This document shows positions 33,116 to 42,292 of a DNA stretch of 64,000 bases, piece after piece. Origin of the DNA: Chitinophaga qingshengii (lineage in GTDB: Bacteria; Bacteroidota; Bacteroidia; Chitinophagales; Chitinophagaceae); the NCBI RefSeq assembly GCF_014529935.1, contig NZ_JACVFC010000003.1, positions 248,001-312,000 on the forward strand, given 5' to 3'. The notes beneath the pieces were generated by a model, which had not been told where the DNA came from, did not search any database, and worked only from the letters and a program-made list of their open reading frames with translations. The translations under genes were made by a program, and so were the position numbers. The stretch's first letter is position 1. Every line of letters starts with the position of its first letter.

Positions 33116-33891
33116 GGGTCTATGATAAAGTTGTAATCGTAGAACTTTTTTGCTTCTGTATCGCCGGTCCGGAATACCTCTTCGAAGGAACCCTCCCGAC
33201 TGAATTTCCCATCGGTGATCAGCGCCAGCCGGTCGCCTGTGGCTTTGGCACAGGTGAGATCATGTGTAATAATTACGGAGCTGGTTTGGTATTTCTGCTG
33301 AACTTCATTGATCAGCGTGATAATATCGCTGGAAGTGATGGGGTCCAGTCCGGCGGTAGGCTCATCATACAACATGATGTCAGGATGCAGGATCAGTGTA
33401 CGCGCAATACCCACTCTTTTTTTCTGTCCGCCGGATAACTCCGCCGGCATTTTGTCTATCGACTGCGCCAGTCCTACGTTTTCCAGCACCTCATAAACGG
33501 CGGCATCCCTCTCTTTTCGGGTGAGCGGGGGGCTGTTTCTTACCAGTGGAAACTCCAGGTTTTCGCGTACTGTCATGCTATCGTACAGGGCGCTGCCCTG
33601 GTAAAGGAAACCTATTTTCAGTCGTAGTTCCTGTAGCTCTTTGGGCGACAGCCGGTCTACTTCTTCGCCCGCCACACGGATAGTGCCTTTGTCAGGTTTT
33701 AATAATCCTGCAATAAGTTTGATTAACACCGATTTACCGCTGCCGGAGCGGCCCAACACGACTATGTTCTCGCCTTTGTATAAGTCCAGGTCCATGCCCA
33801 TCAGCACGTCTAATGTATCGAATGATTTATATAATCCACGGATGCGGACGACGGCATTTTGTTTATCGATATCAACCGGTGATTTTCTCAT
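33112..33891 (-). CDS. mlaF: MlaF-like ABC transporter ATP-binding protein
   Basis: A 259 aa ABC ATPase: Walker A GRSGSGKSVL near residues 49-58, Q-loop FLYQGSALYDSMTV, signature LSGGQKKRVGIART, Walker B DIMLYDEPTAGLD and H-loop ITHDL. The SGGQKKR wording and the YQGSALYDSMTV Q-loop are typical of Mla/Ttg2A-type ATPases. It powers lipid movement with the MlaE permease gene upstream and the MCE protein gene downstream. Confidence 0.92.
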   Translation of the reverse strand: MRKSPVDIDKQNAVVRIRGLYKSFDTLDVLMGMDLDLYKGENIVVLGRSGSGKSVLIKLIAGLLKPDKGTIRVAGEEVDRLSPKELQELRLKIGFLYQGSALYDSMTVRENLEFPLVRNSPPLTRKERDAAVYEVLENVGLAQSIDKMPAELSGGQKKRVGIARTLILHPDIMLYDEPTAGLDPITSSDIITLINEVQQKYQTSSVIITHDLTCAKATGDRLALITDGKFSREGSFEEVFRTGDTEAKKFYDYNFIIDP

Positions 33892-33978
33892 AATATTTGC
33901 ATTGTCTGATTTTCAATAACCCTCTTTTGTTCATCATCATCTCCTCATTTATCTTCGCTAATCAGCGAAATCATCCAT

Positions 33979-34767
33979 CTACCGGAATTGATTCACCACC
34001 TGTACAATGATCATCTCCTCTATAAATATGAGAAACATGGAAACAACGACGGCCACGTTGGCAGCCTTGCCTACACCCTGGGTACCTTTAATAGCGTTAT
34101 ATCCCTGGTAACAACCGGTGATGCTGATGGTAAAGCCATATATCAATGCTTTGATAATAGACGCAAAAATGTCGAGGAAGGATATACTGGAGAAGCCATG
34201 CTGGAAGAAAGCGGCGAAGCTGGTGTTTTCGTGCTGATGTACATTGACGTAGGCGCCCAATAGTCCTATGAAGCCCATATAGCATACCAGTAGCGGGTTC
34301 ATCAGCGTGGTGGCTACCACTCTGCTGACTACCAGGAATTTGAACGGGTTGGTGGCTGATACTTCCATGGCTTCAATTTGTTCCGTTACTTTCATGGAAC
34401 CTAACTCCGCACCAATATTGGAACCCACCTTGCCGGCTACGATCAGGGAGGTAATCAAGGGCGCCAATGCCCGTACAATGGCGATGGAAATAAGCCCCGG
34501 CAGCCAGGAGGTGGCGCCAAACTCTGCCAATGACGGCCGCGATTGGTTGGTAAATACCATGCCTGTGATAAAGCCGGTAAGCGATACCAGCGCAAATGAT
34601 TTATAACCAACATTGTAACATTGTTTGACCGTCTCTCTGAACTCGTATGGCGGACGGAATACCTCGGCAAAAAAACGGAGGATAAACCGGCATACGTTAT
34701 ATATATCAGCTAAAAAACTGGTACGTAACCTATTGTAAAATGTGTACTTGTGTGGGGTGGATGGCAT
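33979..34767 (-). CDS. mlaE: MlaE-like ABC transporter permease
   Basis: A 262 aa permease of the MlaE/YrbE family with about five membrane helices. Family landmarks: FALVSLTGFITGMVF, IVRALAPLITSLIVAGKVGS, the conserved ELGSMKVTEQIEAMEV segment and C-terminal VNQFR. I start it at ATG 34767 (MPSTPHKYTF) because the longer frame to 34815 adds a Cys-rich stretch (NCVCMPST) not usual at the start of MlaE. It is the first gene of the mlaEFD-like unit; 87 bases separate it from mlaF, without a terminator. Confidence 0.9.
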   Translation of the reverse strand: MPSTPHKYTFYNRLRTSFLADIYNVCRFILRFFAEVFRPPYEFRETVKQCYNVGYKSFALVSLTGFITGMVFTNQSRPSLAEFGATSWLPGLISIAIVRALAPLITSLIVAGKVGSNIGAELGSMKVTEQIEAMEVSATNPFKFLVVSRVVATTLMNPLLVCYMGFIGLLGAYVNVHQHENTSFAAFFQHGFSSISFLDIFASIIKALIYGFTISITGCYQGYNAIKGTQGVGKAANVAVVVSMFLIFIEEMIIVQVVNQFR

Positions 34768-34900
34768 ACATACACAATTTACTGCAAAGTTATCGGGTTG
34801 CCCGGCAACCCCCAATGATCACAATCAAATTAATAGTTGACAATAGTCAGTATCCGGCAGATGGTTTCTCTCTACCTTTTCACCACAAAAAATGAGATAT

Positions 34901-35719
34901 ATGAAAACAATCATCGTTGCAACTGATTTTTCCCCGGCGGCCTGGAATGCTGCCTGCTATGCCGCAGATATGGCAAAGGCTATCGGCACGCAGGTGGTAT
35001 TGCTGCACGTATATACGTTACCGGTATCATATGGTGAAATGCCGATCGCTTTTAATCCCGATCAGATGTTACAGGATATCCAGGAGGAGATGAGTAAGCT
35101 GAAACAGCAGTTGACTGAAAGAACGGCCGGAAAGGTAACAATCGAAGTAGTCGTGAAAATGGGTAATTTTTACACTGAACTGGAAGTGTTGTGTGAACGG
35201 TTGCGGCCCTACGTTGTTATCCTGGGAAGCCAGGGTACTACCGCAGCAGAGAGACTGCTGTTAGGCGGGCATACGGTATTTGTGATGCGCCACCTGGAAT
35301 GGCCGTTGATTACGGTACCGCCTGAACGAACATTTACCGGCATTAAAAAGATAGGACTGGCCTGCGATTTTAGCCATGTCAGTGAAACGGTTCCGGTAAA
35401 ACTGTTGCAACAATTTGCGGACGATTTTCATGCTGAACTGCATATATTGAACGTAGAAGCAAAAAGAGATGCAACACCTGCTATGGTGCATGAATCTGAC
35501 CGCCTGCACGAAATGCTGGCGCCTATGGCACCTCATTATCACTATAGCGTGCACGCCGATGCCAACGAAAGCCTCATGGAGGACGCGGAACTGCTGCAAC
35601 TGGACCTGCTGGTGGTATTACCCAAACATCATGATCTGCTGCATCGGTTAACGCATAAAAGCCACACGCGGAATCTGACGATGCATTGCCCGGTTCCATT
35701 GATGGCACTGCAGCCCTGA
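34901..35719 (+). CDS. Tandem-domain universal stress protein (UspA family)
   Basis: A 272 aa protein with two Usp domains. The first (about 1-140) starts KTIIVATDFSPAAWNAACYA and has the ATP-binding loop ILGSQGTTAAERLLLGGHT; the second (about 150-270, IKKIGLACDFSHVSETVPVK) lacks that loop and ends KSHTRNLTMHCPVPLMAL. Only the first half is likely to bind ATP. The start is either ATG 34892 (MRYMKT) or ATG 34901 (MKTIIV); I prefer the latter because it is where family members begin. It is divergent from the mla genes and near BaeRF, LigA and PolX genes, consistent with a general stress neighbourhood. Confidence 0.88.
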   Translation: MKTIIVATDFSPAAWNAACYAADMAKAIGTQVVLLHVYTLPVSYGEMPIAFNPDQMLQDIQEEMSKLKQQLTERTAGKVTIEVVVKMGNFYTELEVLCERLRPYVVILGSQGTTAAERLLLGGHTVFVMRHLEWPLITVPPERTFTGIKKIGLACDFSHVSETVPVKLLQQFADDFHAELHILNVEAKRDATPAMVHESDRLHEMLAPMAPHYHYSVHADANESLMEDAELLQLDLLVVLPKHHDLLHRLTHKSHTRNLTMHCPVPLMALQP

Positions 35720-35721
35720 AT

Positions 35722-36840
35722 TTAATAGCGGGTAATGAGCGCTATATGCTGATGCTCACTGAGCGCGCCGTTATTAGCAAAAATAACTTCTCCTTTTTTG
35801 CGCAGTACTGCCTGTATAATATCATCCACCGCATCTGCAATGGTGCGGTGACCTGTTTTAGGCGCCCTTATATAGAATTTTCCTGCTTTGTCGCCAATAA
35901 ATCCGGGGCAGGCATAATCTTTTTCTACCAGGAGTTTCAACCCTCGTCCGGCCTGCACTGCCTGCCACACTTTTTTAGTTCCTTCAATAATATTTTCAGG
36001 CCACGTTTTTCCGAGTAATTGGGAGAGGGAAGTAGCCTCTTGTTTATCTGTCCATGCCCGGATGGTATCCCAACATTTTTCTTCCAGTTTTTTTAATGGC
36101 AAATGCGAATAGTTACCGGGTATTTCTCCGATAATGCGTTGCGTATGACCGGTTACTTCCCGGAACAGCGCAATGTCTTTTTCCGGACCGGCAATGATGA
36201 TGGATTGCCCGTTTAATACAGCATTCAATTTGTGATCAGCTTCCCGGTAGAAATTGCGGGTGCGGATTGCTTTCAGTGTTGACTTATCTTTTTCGAAACT
36301 TTTGGTGCCTTCATATCCTCCGTGGGAAGTGAGTTGAGCGGGTTTGGAATATTCGTAGTCATCCCGGAAATGCAGGGGGAAATGCTGGTTAGTAATCTCT
36401 TCCAGTTCATTCAGTTTCCCGTTATAACATTGTACCGTTTGCTCATTGATATGCAATAACAGATACCCGGTAGCATAATGTTCCAGGTATAGCAGTTCCC
36501 GGATGGAGAAAGCTCCGGCGATATGTGCTTTTTCTTCTACCGGAAAAGGAAACAGGCACTGGTGATAATAGTCGGATGACACATATATACCGGCTCCCTG
36601 GGCTCCCGGATGATAATGTTTGTCAAATTGCAATAGCTGTTCTTCCAACAACGGTAGCAGCTGTACAGACTGTTCCGGATAAATATCTTCAAGTGTTTTC
36701 GCCACTTTTTTTATCGCTTTTTTTACCTGTGATGAAGCCGTTTGCCTGGAGCGGCCGGAAGCGTCGTCGAGCGGTACTATCAGGGAAATAGCGGGTGCGG
36801 TGGCTTGTGCCTGCATGGCAGATAATTCATTTGATAACAT
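35722..36840 (-). CDS. BaeRF-like protein (bacterial eRF1-related family)
   Basis: A 372 aa cytoplasmic protein. It matches the bacterial archaeo-eukaryotic-release-factor-like (BaeRF) group by its architecture: an N-terminal helical region (SSQVKKAIKKVAKTLEDIY), a central domain with FSIRELLYLEHYATGYLLLH and AVLNGQSIIIAGPEKDIALF, and the C-terminal eRF1-like module ending FANNGALSEHQHIALITRY. These proteins are thought to act on the ribosome or on stress-related RNA, but no biochemical role is settled. It ends two bases from the converging stress protein gene. I am fairly sure of the family, not of the subgroup. Confidence 0.7.
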   Translation of the reverse strand: MLSNELSAMQAQATAPAISLIVPLDDASGRSRQTASSQVKKAIKKVAKTLEDIYPEQSVQLLPLLEEQLLQFDKHYHPGAQGAGIYVSSDYYHQCLFPFPVEEKAHIAGAFSIRELLYLEHYATGYLLLHINEQTVQCYNGKLNELEEITNQHFPLHFRDDYEYSKPAQLTSHGGYEGTKSFEKDKSTLKAIRTRNFYREADHKLNAVLNGQSIIIAGPEKDIALFREVTGHTQRIIGEIPGNYSHLPLKKLEEKCWDTIRAWTDKQEATSLSQLLGKTWPENIIEGTKKVWQAVQAGRGLKLLVEKDYACPGFIGDKAGKFYIRAPKTGHRTIADAVDDIIQAVLRKKGEVIFANNGALSEHQHIALITRY

Positions 36841-36997
36841 GAGACAGAATTTTTGTGGATAATGAAATGACTAACCTCTGCACAAATGTAGTAAGACGGC
36901 CAGTGTGCCGGTATGATGCGGATCATGTGTGTTTTTGATATCTGTCATTGTCTGGAACTACCTGTTTGTTGTAATTTGATATTATTAAATAAGCAGG

Positions 36998-39091
36998 ATG
37001 GAAACGTATAGTAACAAAAAAGCGGCGGAATTGCTGACGTTGTCCGGGAAACTTTTAAAAGCAGTGAAACCGGTGCGCCTGGCGGATGTGAGTGATACAT
37101 TACACGCGTTGTATGAAGTGATTCCGTATCATGATTGGTGCTACTATAAAAAAAATAATCCGGTTATCACCGACTTTGAGTATGACCAGTTATACAGTTT
37201 GCTTAAGCAACTGGAGAAAGCCCATCCGGAAATGGCCAGGCCCGGTTCGCCTGTGGAACACGTAGCCCCGGACCTGGAAAATCAATTTCCGGTTGTGCAT
37301 CATAAGGTACCCATGTTAAGCCTGGATAATACCTATCATGCGGCGGTATTACAGGAATGGATGCAGAAAACGGGTAAAAGGGCTTACTGTGCGGAACCGA
37401 AATTTGATGGGACCGGTATTTCCCTGTTGTATGAACATGACAGACTGGTGCGGGGCGCTACCCGTGGCGATGGCGCCAGCGGCGAAGACATTACTGCCGC
37501 TATCCGGCAGGTGGCCGGTATCCCGGAAACGGCGCCGTGGAGCCGGTATGGTATTGCCGTTGTTGAACTTAGGGGAGAGGTGCTAATGAGTAAGAAAAGT
37601 TTTCGGGCGTACAACGAAGAAAGAGCGCGCAAAGGGCTGCCCCTGATGGCTAATCCGCGTAATGCGGCAGCGGGTACGCTGCGGTTGTTGCACCCGCAGT
37701 CCTGGGAGCAACACCGGCTGGAAGCGGTATTATACCAGGTGAGTTTTTATGCTATGGAAAAGGGCGTGGTGCCACCTGAATCGTTGCTGGAGCAGGGAAA
37801 GATACTTGATCTGTTGACCACACTTGGTTTCCCTGCGCCTTCCCGGCAGAAACTGGTGTCGCATTCATTTGCTGATGTTATCCGTTATTGCAGGGATTTT
37901 GAAGCAAAGCGGGATTCGTTTCCCTATGAGACAGACGGCATTGTCGTTAAGGTAAATAACAGCCAGGACCAGCGGTCTCTGGGAATGACCAGCCATCATC
38001 CCCGATGGGCTTTGGCTTATAAGTTTAAACCCCGTCAGGCGACCAGTAAGCTACGGGAAGTAGTTTTCAGTGTTGGCCGCATGGGAGCTGTTACTCCTGT
38101 CGCCAAAATTGATCCGGTACCTATCGGCGGGGTTACGGTGGCTTCTGTATCGCTTTTTAATGAAAAACAGGTGCAGTTTAAAGATATTCGTATAGGCGAT
38201 ACCGTTTTAGTGGAACGGGCGGGGGATGTGATTCCCTATATTGTAAAACCTGTAAAGGAAGAGCGGACCGGCCGCGAAAAAAAGATCCGCTTTCCGGTAA
38301 ACTGCCCTGTCTGCGGTCATCCGTTGCAACGGCCATTTGGGGAGAGTATTTGGTATTGTGTCAACATGGGTTGTCAGGCACAGGTGATCGCCCGTATGGT
38401 ACATTTTGCCGGTAAGGATGCTATGGATATTACCGGTCTGGGGGAACAGCATATGCGGGAACTTTTTGATCACGGGTTAATCACTGATATCCCCTCCTTG
38501 TTTGATATAAATTATGACAGGCTGGCATCGTTGCAACGGTGGGGCAAACGATCCGCCGGTAATTTGCGGGCTGCGGTGGAAAAGGCACGGCGACAACCAT
38601 TGTACCGGCTGATATACGGTCTGGGTATCCACTACGTAGGGATAGCCACTGCTAAAACACTCGTGGACAACATCAACCGGCTTACAGACCTCGTGGGCGT
38701 CAAAGCTGCTGTATTGATGTCCTGGAAAGATATTGGGCCCACCGTGGCAGAAAGCATCTGCCAGTTTTTTAACAATAAAGCCAACGTGAAAATGCTGCAA
38801 AAACTGGCGCATTTAAACGTTAACATGCAGACCGGGAAAAGACGACCTGCTGCAAAACATACGCTGGATGGCAAGACTTTTCTTTTTACCGGTACTTTAT
38901 CGGGAATGACACGTAAGGTTGCGGCGGCAATGGTGGAGGAGCATGGCGGAAAAGTATTAAACAGCGTGTCGCGCGGACTGAATTACCTGGTGGCAGGCAG
39001 CCACCCGGGGCATAAGCTGGCCCAAAGCCGTGCAAACAAAACAGTGAAGGTGCTCACTGAGCATGATTTCCTGGAAATGGTGGAATCCTGA
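36998..39091 (+). CDS. ligA: NAD-dependent DNA ligase (LigA), divergent copy
   Basis: A 697 aa ligase with full domain order: Ia (YYKKNNPVITDFEYDQLY), adenylation domain with nucleophile Lys135 in EPKFDGTGISL, RGEV, NPRNAAAGTLRLL, YETDGIVVKV, OB fold VGRMGAVTPVAKI, Cys4 zinc finger (CPVC ... C-x5-C), HhH region and a C-terminal BRCT domain (DGKTFLFTGTLSGMTRKVAA). Some near-invariant positions differ from housekeeping LigA: GTGISL for GVAISL, GRMG for GRTG, AYKFKP for AYKFP. This suggests a second, specialised ligase while the essential copy lies elsewhere; that is inference. PolX follows 31 bases downstream, giving a gap-filling and sealing pair. Confidence 0.9.
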   Translation: METYSNKKAAELLTLSGKLLKAVKPVRLADVSDTLHALYEVIPYHDWCYYKKNNPVITDFEYDQLYSLLKQLEKAHPEMARPGSPVEHVAPDLENQFPVVHHKVPMLSLDNTYHAAVLQEWMQKTGKRAYCAEPKFDGTGISLLYEHDRLVRGATRGDGASGEDITAAIRQVAGIPETAPWSRYGIAVVELRGEVLMSKKSFRAYNEERARKGLPLMANPRNAAAGTLRLLHPQSWEQHRLEAVLYQVSFYAMEKGVVPPESLLEQGKILDLLTTLGFPAPSRQKLVSHSFADVIRYCRDFEAKRDSFPYETDGIVVKVNNSQDQRSLGMTSHHPRWALAYKFKPRQATSKLREVVFSVGRMGAVTPVAKIDPVPIGGVTVASVSLFNEKQVQFKDIRIGDTVLVERAGDVIPYIVKPVKEERTGREKKIRFPVNCPVCGHPLQRPFGESIWYCVNMGCQAQVIARMVHFAGKDAMDITGLGEQHMRELFDHGLITDIPSLFDINYDRLASLQRWGKRSAGNLRAAVEKARRQPLYRLIYGLGIHYVGIATAKTLVDNINRLTDLVGVKAAVLMSWKDIGPTVAESICQFFNNKANVKMLQKLAHLNVNMQTGKRRPAAKHTLDGKTFLFTGTLSGMTRKVAAAMVEEHGGKVLNSVSRGLNYLVAGSHPGHKLAQSRANKTVKVLTEHDFLEMVES

Positions 39092-39122
39092 TGATGGTTG
39101 AACAGATATAAAATAGTTTGTT

Positions 39123-40892
39123 ATGGCTCATACCATGGAAAATACTACAACACAAAATGCTGTTGTCGCAGGACTACTGCACCATATGGCAGCCTGTTAC
39201 AAATACCTGGGCGCAAAGGAACGCTTCCGTGCTATTGCCTATGACGTGGCATCGAGAACGGTAAATAATCTTCAATGTGATATAGCGGTGTATAAGGATG
39301 ATAAAAAAGCGCTGGATGAACTGAACGGAATAGGGTCCAGCATTGCGGACAAGATCGTTGAATTTCTGAAGACCGGTAAGGTGGGCAAATTTGAGCAGTT
39401 GAAGAAAAAAGTCCCCGAAGGTTTGCTGGACCTGATGGATATTATAGGGTTTGGACCTGCCCTGGTAAAGGTGATGTACGAAAAACTGGGTATCCGGACA
39501 CGGGATCAGCTGGTGGAAGCCTTGAATACCGGTCGTTTTGAAGGGCTCCGGGGTTTCGGCAGCAAGAAGATTGATAACATGAAAAAAGGGCTGCAGCTAT
39601 ATAGTGAGGCGCAATCGAGGTTGCTGCTGTGGAATGCGCTAAAAGCCGGCAGCGAAATATTAGCGGCCATACAACTGTTTCCCGAAGTGATGAAAGCCGA
39701 ACTGGCAGGAAGTTTACGTAGAGGGAAGGAAACAATTGGCGACATCGATATCGTGATAATGGCGGCGGTAGCAGATCAGGCGCGTCTTGCCAAAAAAATA
39801 ACAAAGTTGCCGCAGGTGGCGGCCGTATTGGCGGGTGGTGAAACGAAGGTTAGCGTGAGGCTGGCTGCCAGCCACGCCCAGGTAGATGTGCGGATTGTGC
39901 CGCCTGATTCCTGGGGGGCTGCATTGCTTTATTTTACGGGTTCAAAAGAACATAATATCCGCCTGCGTACCATTGCCCGGGAAAAGGGCTGGAAACTGAA
40001 TGAATATGGGTTGTTTGATCTTCATACGGAAAAATACCTCGCCGGAAAAACGGAGGAAGACATGTACCGCTATCTGGGGTTACAATACATACCGCCGGAA
40101 TTACGGGAAGAGAAAGGGGAAATAGACATCGCTGCCAAACACCGGCTGCCGGTATTGCTGACAGCTGGTCAGATAAAAGGAGATATGCATTTACATAGCA
40201 AATGGAGTGATGGGGAAGAAGATATTGACACCATCGTGCAATATGTGAAAAAAAATTTCCCTGACTATGCTTACCTGGTAGTGACGGACCATTCGCCCAG
40301 CGAACGGGTAGCGCATGGGTTAACGGAAGAAGCATTTTTATTGCAGTTTGCAGCAATAGATAAACTGAACAAAAAACTGGGAACCGCCTTTGTGAAAAAG
40401 GGCGTAGAAGTAGATATACTAATGGACGGCAGCCTGGATTTACCGGACCGTTTGCTCCAACAGTTTGACTGGGTCGTCGCTTCGGTACACAGCGGGTTTA
40501 CCCATGATAATACCGCAAGGTTGCTGAAAGCCTGTGAACATCCCTGTGTGAATTGTATAGGGCATCCCGGAGGCCGGCTACTGGGTACGTGGGAAGGTTA
40601 TGCAGTGAACTGGGAACAGCTGATGGTAAAGGCGGCAGCTACCAATACGGCACTGGAAATTAATGCGCAGCCGGATAGGATGGACCTGCCCGATGAATTG
40701 GTGAAAATGGCCTTGTCAAAGGATGTACAACTGGTGATTGATACGGACGCCCACGCTTTGGCGCATTTTGATTTTATGCAGATAGGCGTTACCATTGCCC
40801 GGAGAGGCTGGTGCAGAAAGGAAAACATCCTCAATACCTGTTCCTGGAAGGAAATTCAGCAGTTCAGAAACAAAAAGCGGAAAATGAAGTGA
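39123..40892 (+). CDS. polX: Bacterial family X DNA polymerase with PHP domain (PolX)
   Basis: A 589 aa protein: 8-kDa-type and HhH region (LDELNGIGSSIADKIVEFLK, MDIIGFGPALVKV), pol beta-like nucleotidyltransferase core with the metal-binding Asp pair in AGSLRRGKETIGDIDIVI, and a C-terminal PHP domain whose metal ligands are visible: GDMHLHSKWSDGEEDI, VTDHSP, IGHPGG and IDTDAHA. PolX fills short gaps in base excision repair and the PHP domain supplies 3'-5' exonuclease or phosphatase activity. An alternative start at ATG 39135 would remove four residues. It forms a two-gene unit with the LigA gene upstream. Confidence 0.95.
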   Translation: MAHTMENTTTQNAVVAGLLHHMAACYKYLGAKERFRAIAYDVASRTVNNLQCDIAVYKDDKKALDELNGIGSSIADKIVEFLKTGKVGKFEQLKKKVPEGLLDLMDIIGFGPALVKVMYEKLGIRTRDQLVEALNTGRFEGLRGFGSKKIDNMKKGLQLYSEAQSRLLLWNALKAGSEILAAIQLFPEVMKAELAGSLRRGKETIGDIDIVIMAAVADQARLAKKITKLPQVAAVLAGGETKVSVRLAASHAQVDVRIVPPDSWGAALLYFTGSKEHNIRLRTIAREKGWKLNEYGLFDLHTEKYLAGKTEEDMYRYLGLQYIPPELREEKGEIDIAAKHRLPVLLTAGQIKGDMHLHSKWSDGEEDIDTIVQYVKKNFPDYAYLVVTDHSPSERVAHGLTEEAFLLQFAAIDKLNKKLGTAFVKKGVEVDILMDGSLDLPDRLLQQFDWVVASVHSGFTHDNTARLLKACEHPCVNCIGHPGGRLLGTWEGYAVNWEQLMVKAAATNTALEINAQPDRMDLPDELVKMALSKDVQLVIDTDAHALAHFDFMQIGVTIARRGWCRKENILNTCSWKEIQQFRNKKRKMK

Positions 40893-41009
40893 AATAATTA
40901 GTTTTGGACTGAAATGTGCCGGATGTCCATGCTGCAACCTTCACTGTGCCGGCCGGTGAAATGTTAACCTTTGCAGCTCCATTGTTCAAGCATGCAGTTC
41001 AACACATAC

Positions 41010-41360
41010 ATGAAACAAAGTGAGAAAATAACACAGTCATATTTCGCTTTTTTAGATAAACATATCGCTGATGTGATCAGCGGGGATACGCCGGCGTTTA
41101 TGGAGCTGAACCAGATCGCCAGCGCCTTGTTTGTGTCCCATGCTCATCTGACGGCCACTATCCAGCAAACAATGGGGCACCATCCCTGTCATTTTTATGA
41201 TCAGAAAATTGTAGACGCCGCCCGGAAAATGCTGGCGGAAACGGATAAGCCTATTGCAGAAATCGCTCATGTGTTGACCTACGATCCCTCTAATTTTTCC
41301 AAGTTTTTTAAAAAGATGACCGGCGAAACACCCGGACAATATCGCTCCGCGCAGCGCTAA
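41010..41360 (+). CDS. AraC-type HTH protein, DNA-binding domain only
   Basis: A 116 aa protein consisting of an AraC-family double HTH: LNQIASALFVSHAHLTATIQ for the first helix-turn-helix and KPIAEIAHVLTYDPSNFSKF for the second, ending TGETPGQYR. There is no ligand-binding domain, so it may act constitutively or be regulated at expression level. Candidate starts are 40971, 40992 and 41010; I take the last because it directly precedes the conserved region. It sits 97 bases upstream of an SDR gene on the same strand, which is its most likely target. Confidence 0.8.
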   Translation: MKQSEKITQSYFAFLDKHIADVISGDTPAFMELNQIASALFVSHAHLTATIQQTMGHHPCHFYDQKIVDAARKMLAETDKPIAEIAHVLTYDPSNFSKFFKKMTGETPGQYRSAQR

Positions 41361-41457
41361 CAGCCCTTTTGTCAAAATTCCGGAAAGTTCACCATGCCCC
41401 AAGGGGTGGTTTGTCAGACCTTTATCCCATCGTTAAACATTCTTAAAAAATGTAATC

Positions 41458-42213
41458 ATGGGAAGAAACGATTTAAAAGGAAAAGTAGTGCTTATCGCCG
41501 GCGGAGCCAAGAACCTCGGCGGACTGTTGAGCAGGGAACTGGCAAACAAAGGGGCTAAAATTATCCTCCATTACAACAGCGACAGTACACAGGCGGATGC
41601 TGTCAAAACCCTGGAAGATATCCAGGCTGCCGGCGGCGAAGCCGTGCTGTTTCAGGCAGACCTTACCAAGGTGGAGAACATCCGGAAACTCTTTAACGAA
41701 GGCCGTAAACAGTGGGGTGGGATAGATATCGCCATCAATACGGTGGGGAAAGTGCTGAAAAAACCTTTCTTCGACACGACTGAAGCAGAATACGACAGCA
41801 TGTTCGATATCAACTCCAAGGTAGCCTATTTCTTTATACAGGAAGCCGGCAGACAACTAAATGACGACGGTAAAATCTGTACGATTGTGACCTCGTTGCT
41901 GGCAGCCTATACCGGTCTGTATTCCACTTATGCCGGCGGTAAGGCGCCGGTAGAACATTATACCAGGGCGGCTTCCAAGGAATTTGGCGGTCGTGGTATC
42001 TCGGTAACGGCGGTGGCGCCGGGTCCTATGGATACGCCATTTTTCTATGGACAGGAAACGGACGATGCTGTGGCTTACCACAAATCGGCTTCGGCGCTGG
42101 GCGGACTGACTAAAATCGAAGACATTGCCCCGTTGGTAGAGTTCCTGGTAACGGACGGCTGGTGGATCACCGGACAAACGATTTTCGCCAATGGCGGTTA
42201 CACCACCCGCTAA
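41458..42213 (+). CDS. Short-chain dehydrogenase/reductase
   Basis: A 251 aa classical SDR. The cofactor motif is IAGGAKNLGG (variant TGxxxGxG), NTVG stands for the NNAG motif, the catalytic Ser is in IVTSLLAAYTG and the YxxxK pair is Tyr158/Lys162 in STYAGGK; APGPMDTPF and a C-terminal TGQTIFANGG complete the fold. The AGGAKNLGG start with no Arg at the usual NADP position makes cofactor choice uncertain. Substrate unknown. It is preceded by a lone AraC HTH gene and followed by a terminator, so it is monocistronic. Confidence 0.9.
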   Translation: MGRNDLKGKVVLIAGGAKNLGGLLSRELANKGAKIILHYNSDSTQADAVKTLEDIQAAGGEAVLFQADLTKVENIRKLFNEGRKQWGGIDIAINTVGKVLKKPFFDTTEAEYDSMFDINSKVAYFFIQEAGRQLNDDGKICTIVTSLLAAYTGLYSTYAGGKAPVEHYTRAASKEFGGRGISVTAVAPGPMDTPFFYGQETDDAVAYHKSASALGGLTKIEDIAPLVEFLVTDGWWITGQTIFANGGYTTR

Positions 42214-42240
42214 GGTATCTATCATCCACAGTATAAAAGG

Positions 42241-42270
42241 ATCCCGCTTTGCCTGCTGGCGAAGCGGGAT
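42241..42270. terminator. Terminator between converging SDR and amidohydrolase genes
   Basis: ATCCCGCTT (42241-42249) pairs with AAGCGGGAT (42262-42270), loop of 12 bases, then TTTG on the plus strand. It serves the SDR gene and can also fold on the minus strand beyond the amidohydrolase stop. Confidence 0.7.
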
Positions 42271-42292
42271 TTGTTGTGTACGGGAACTCCCG

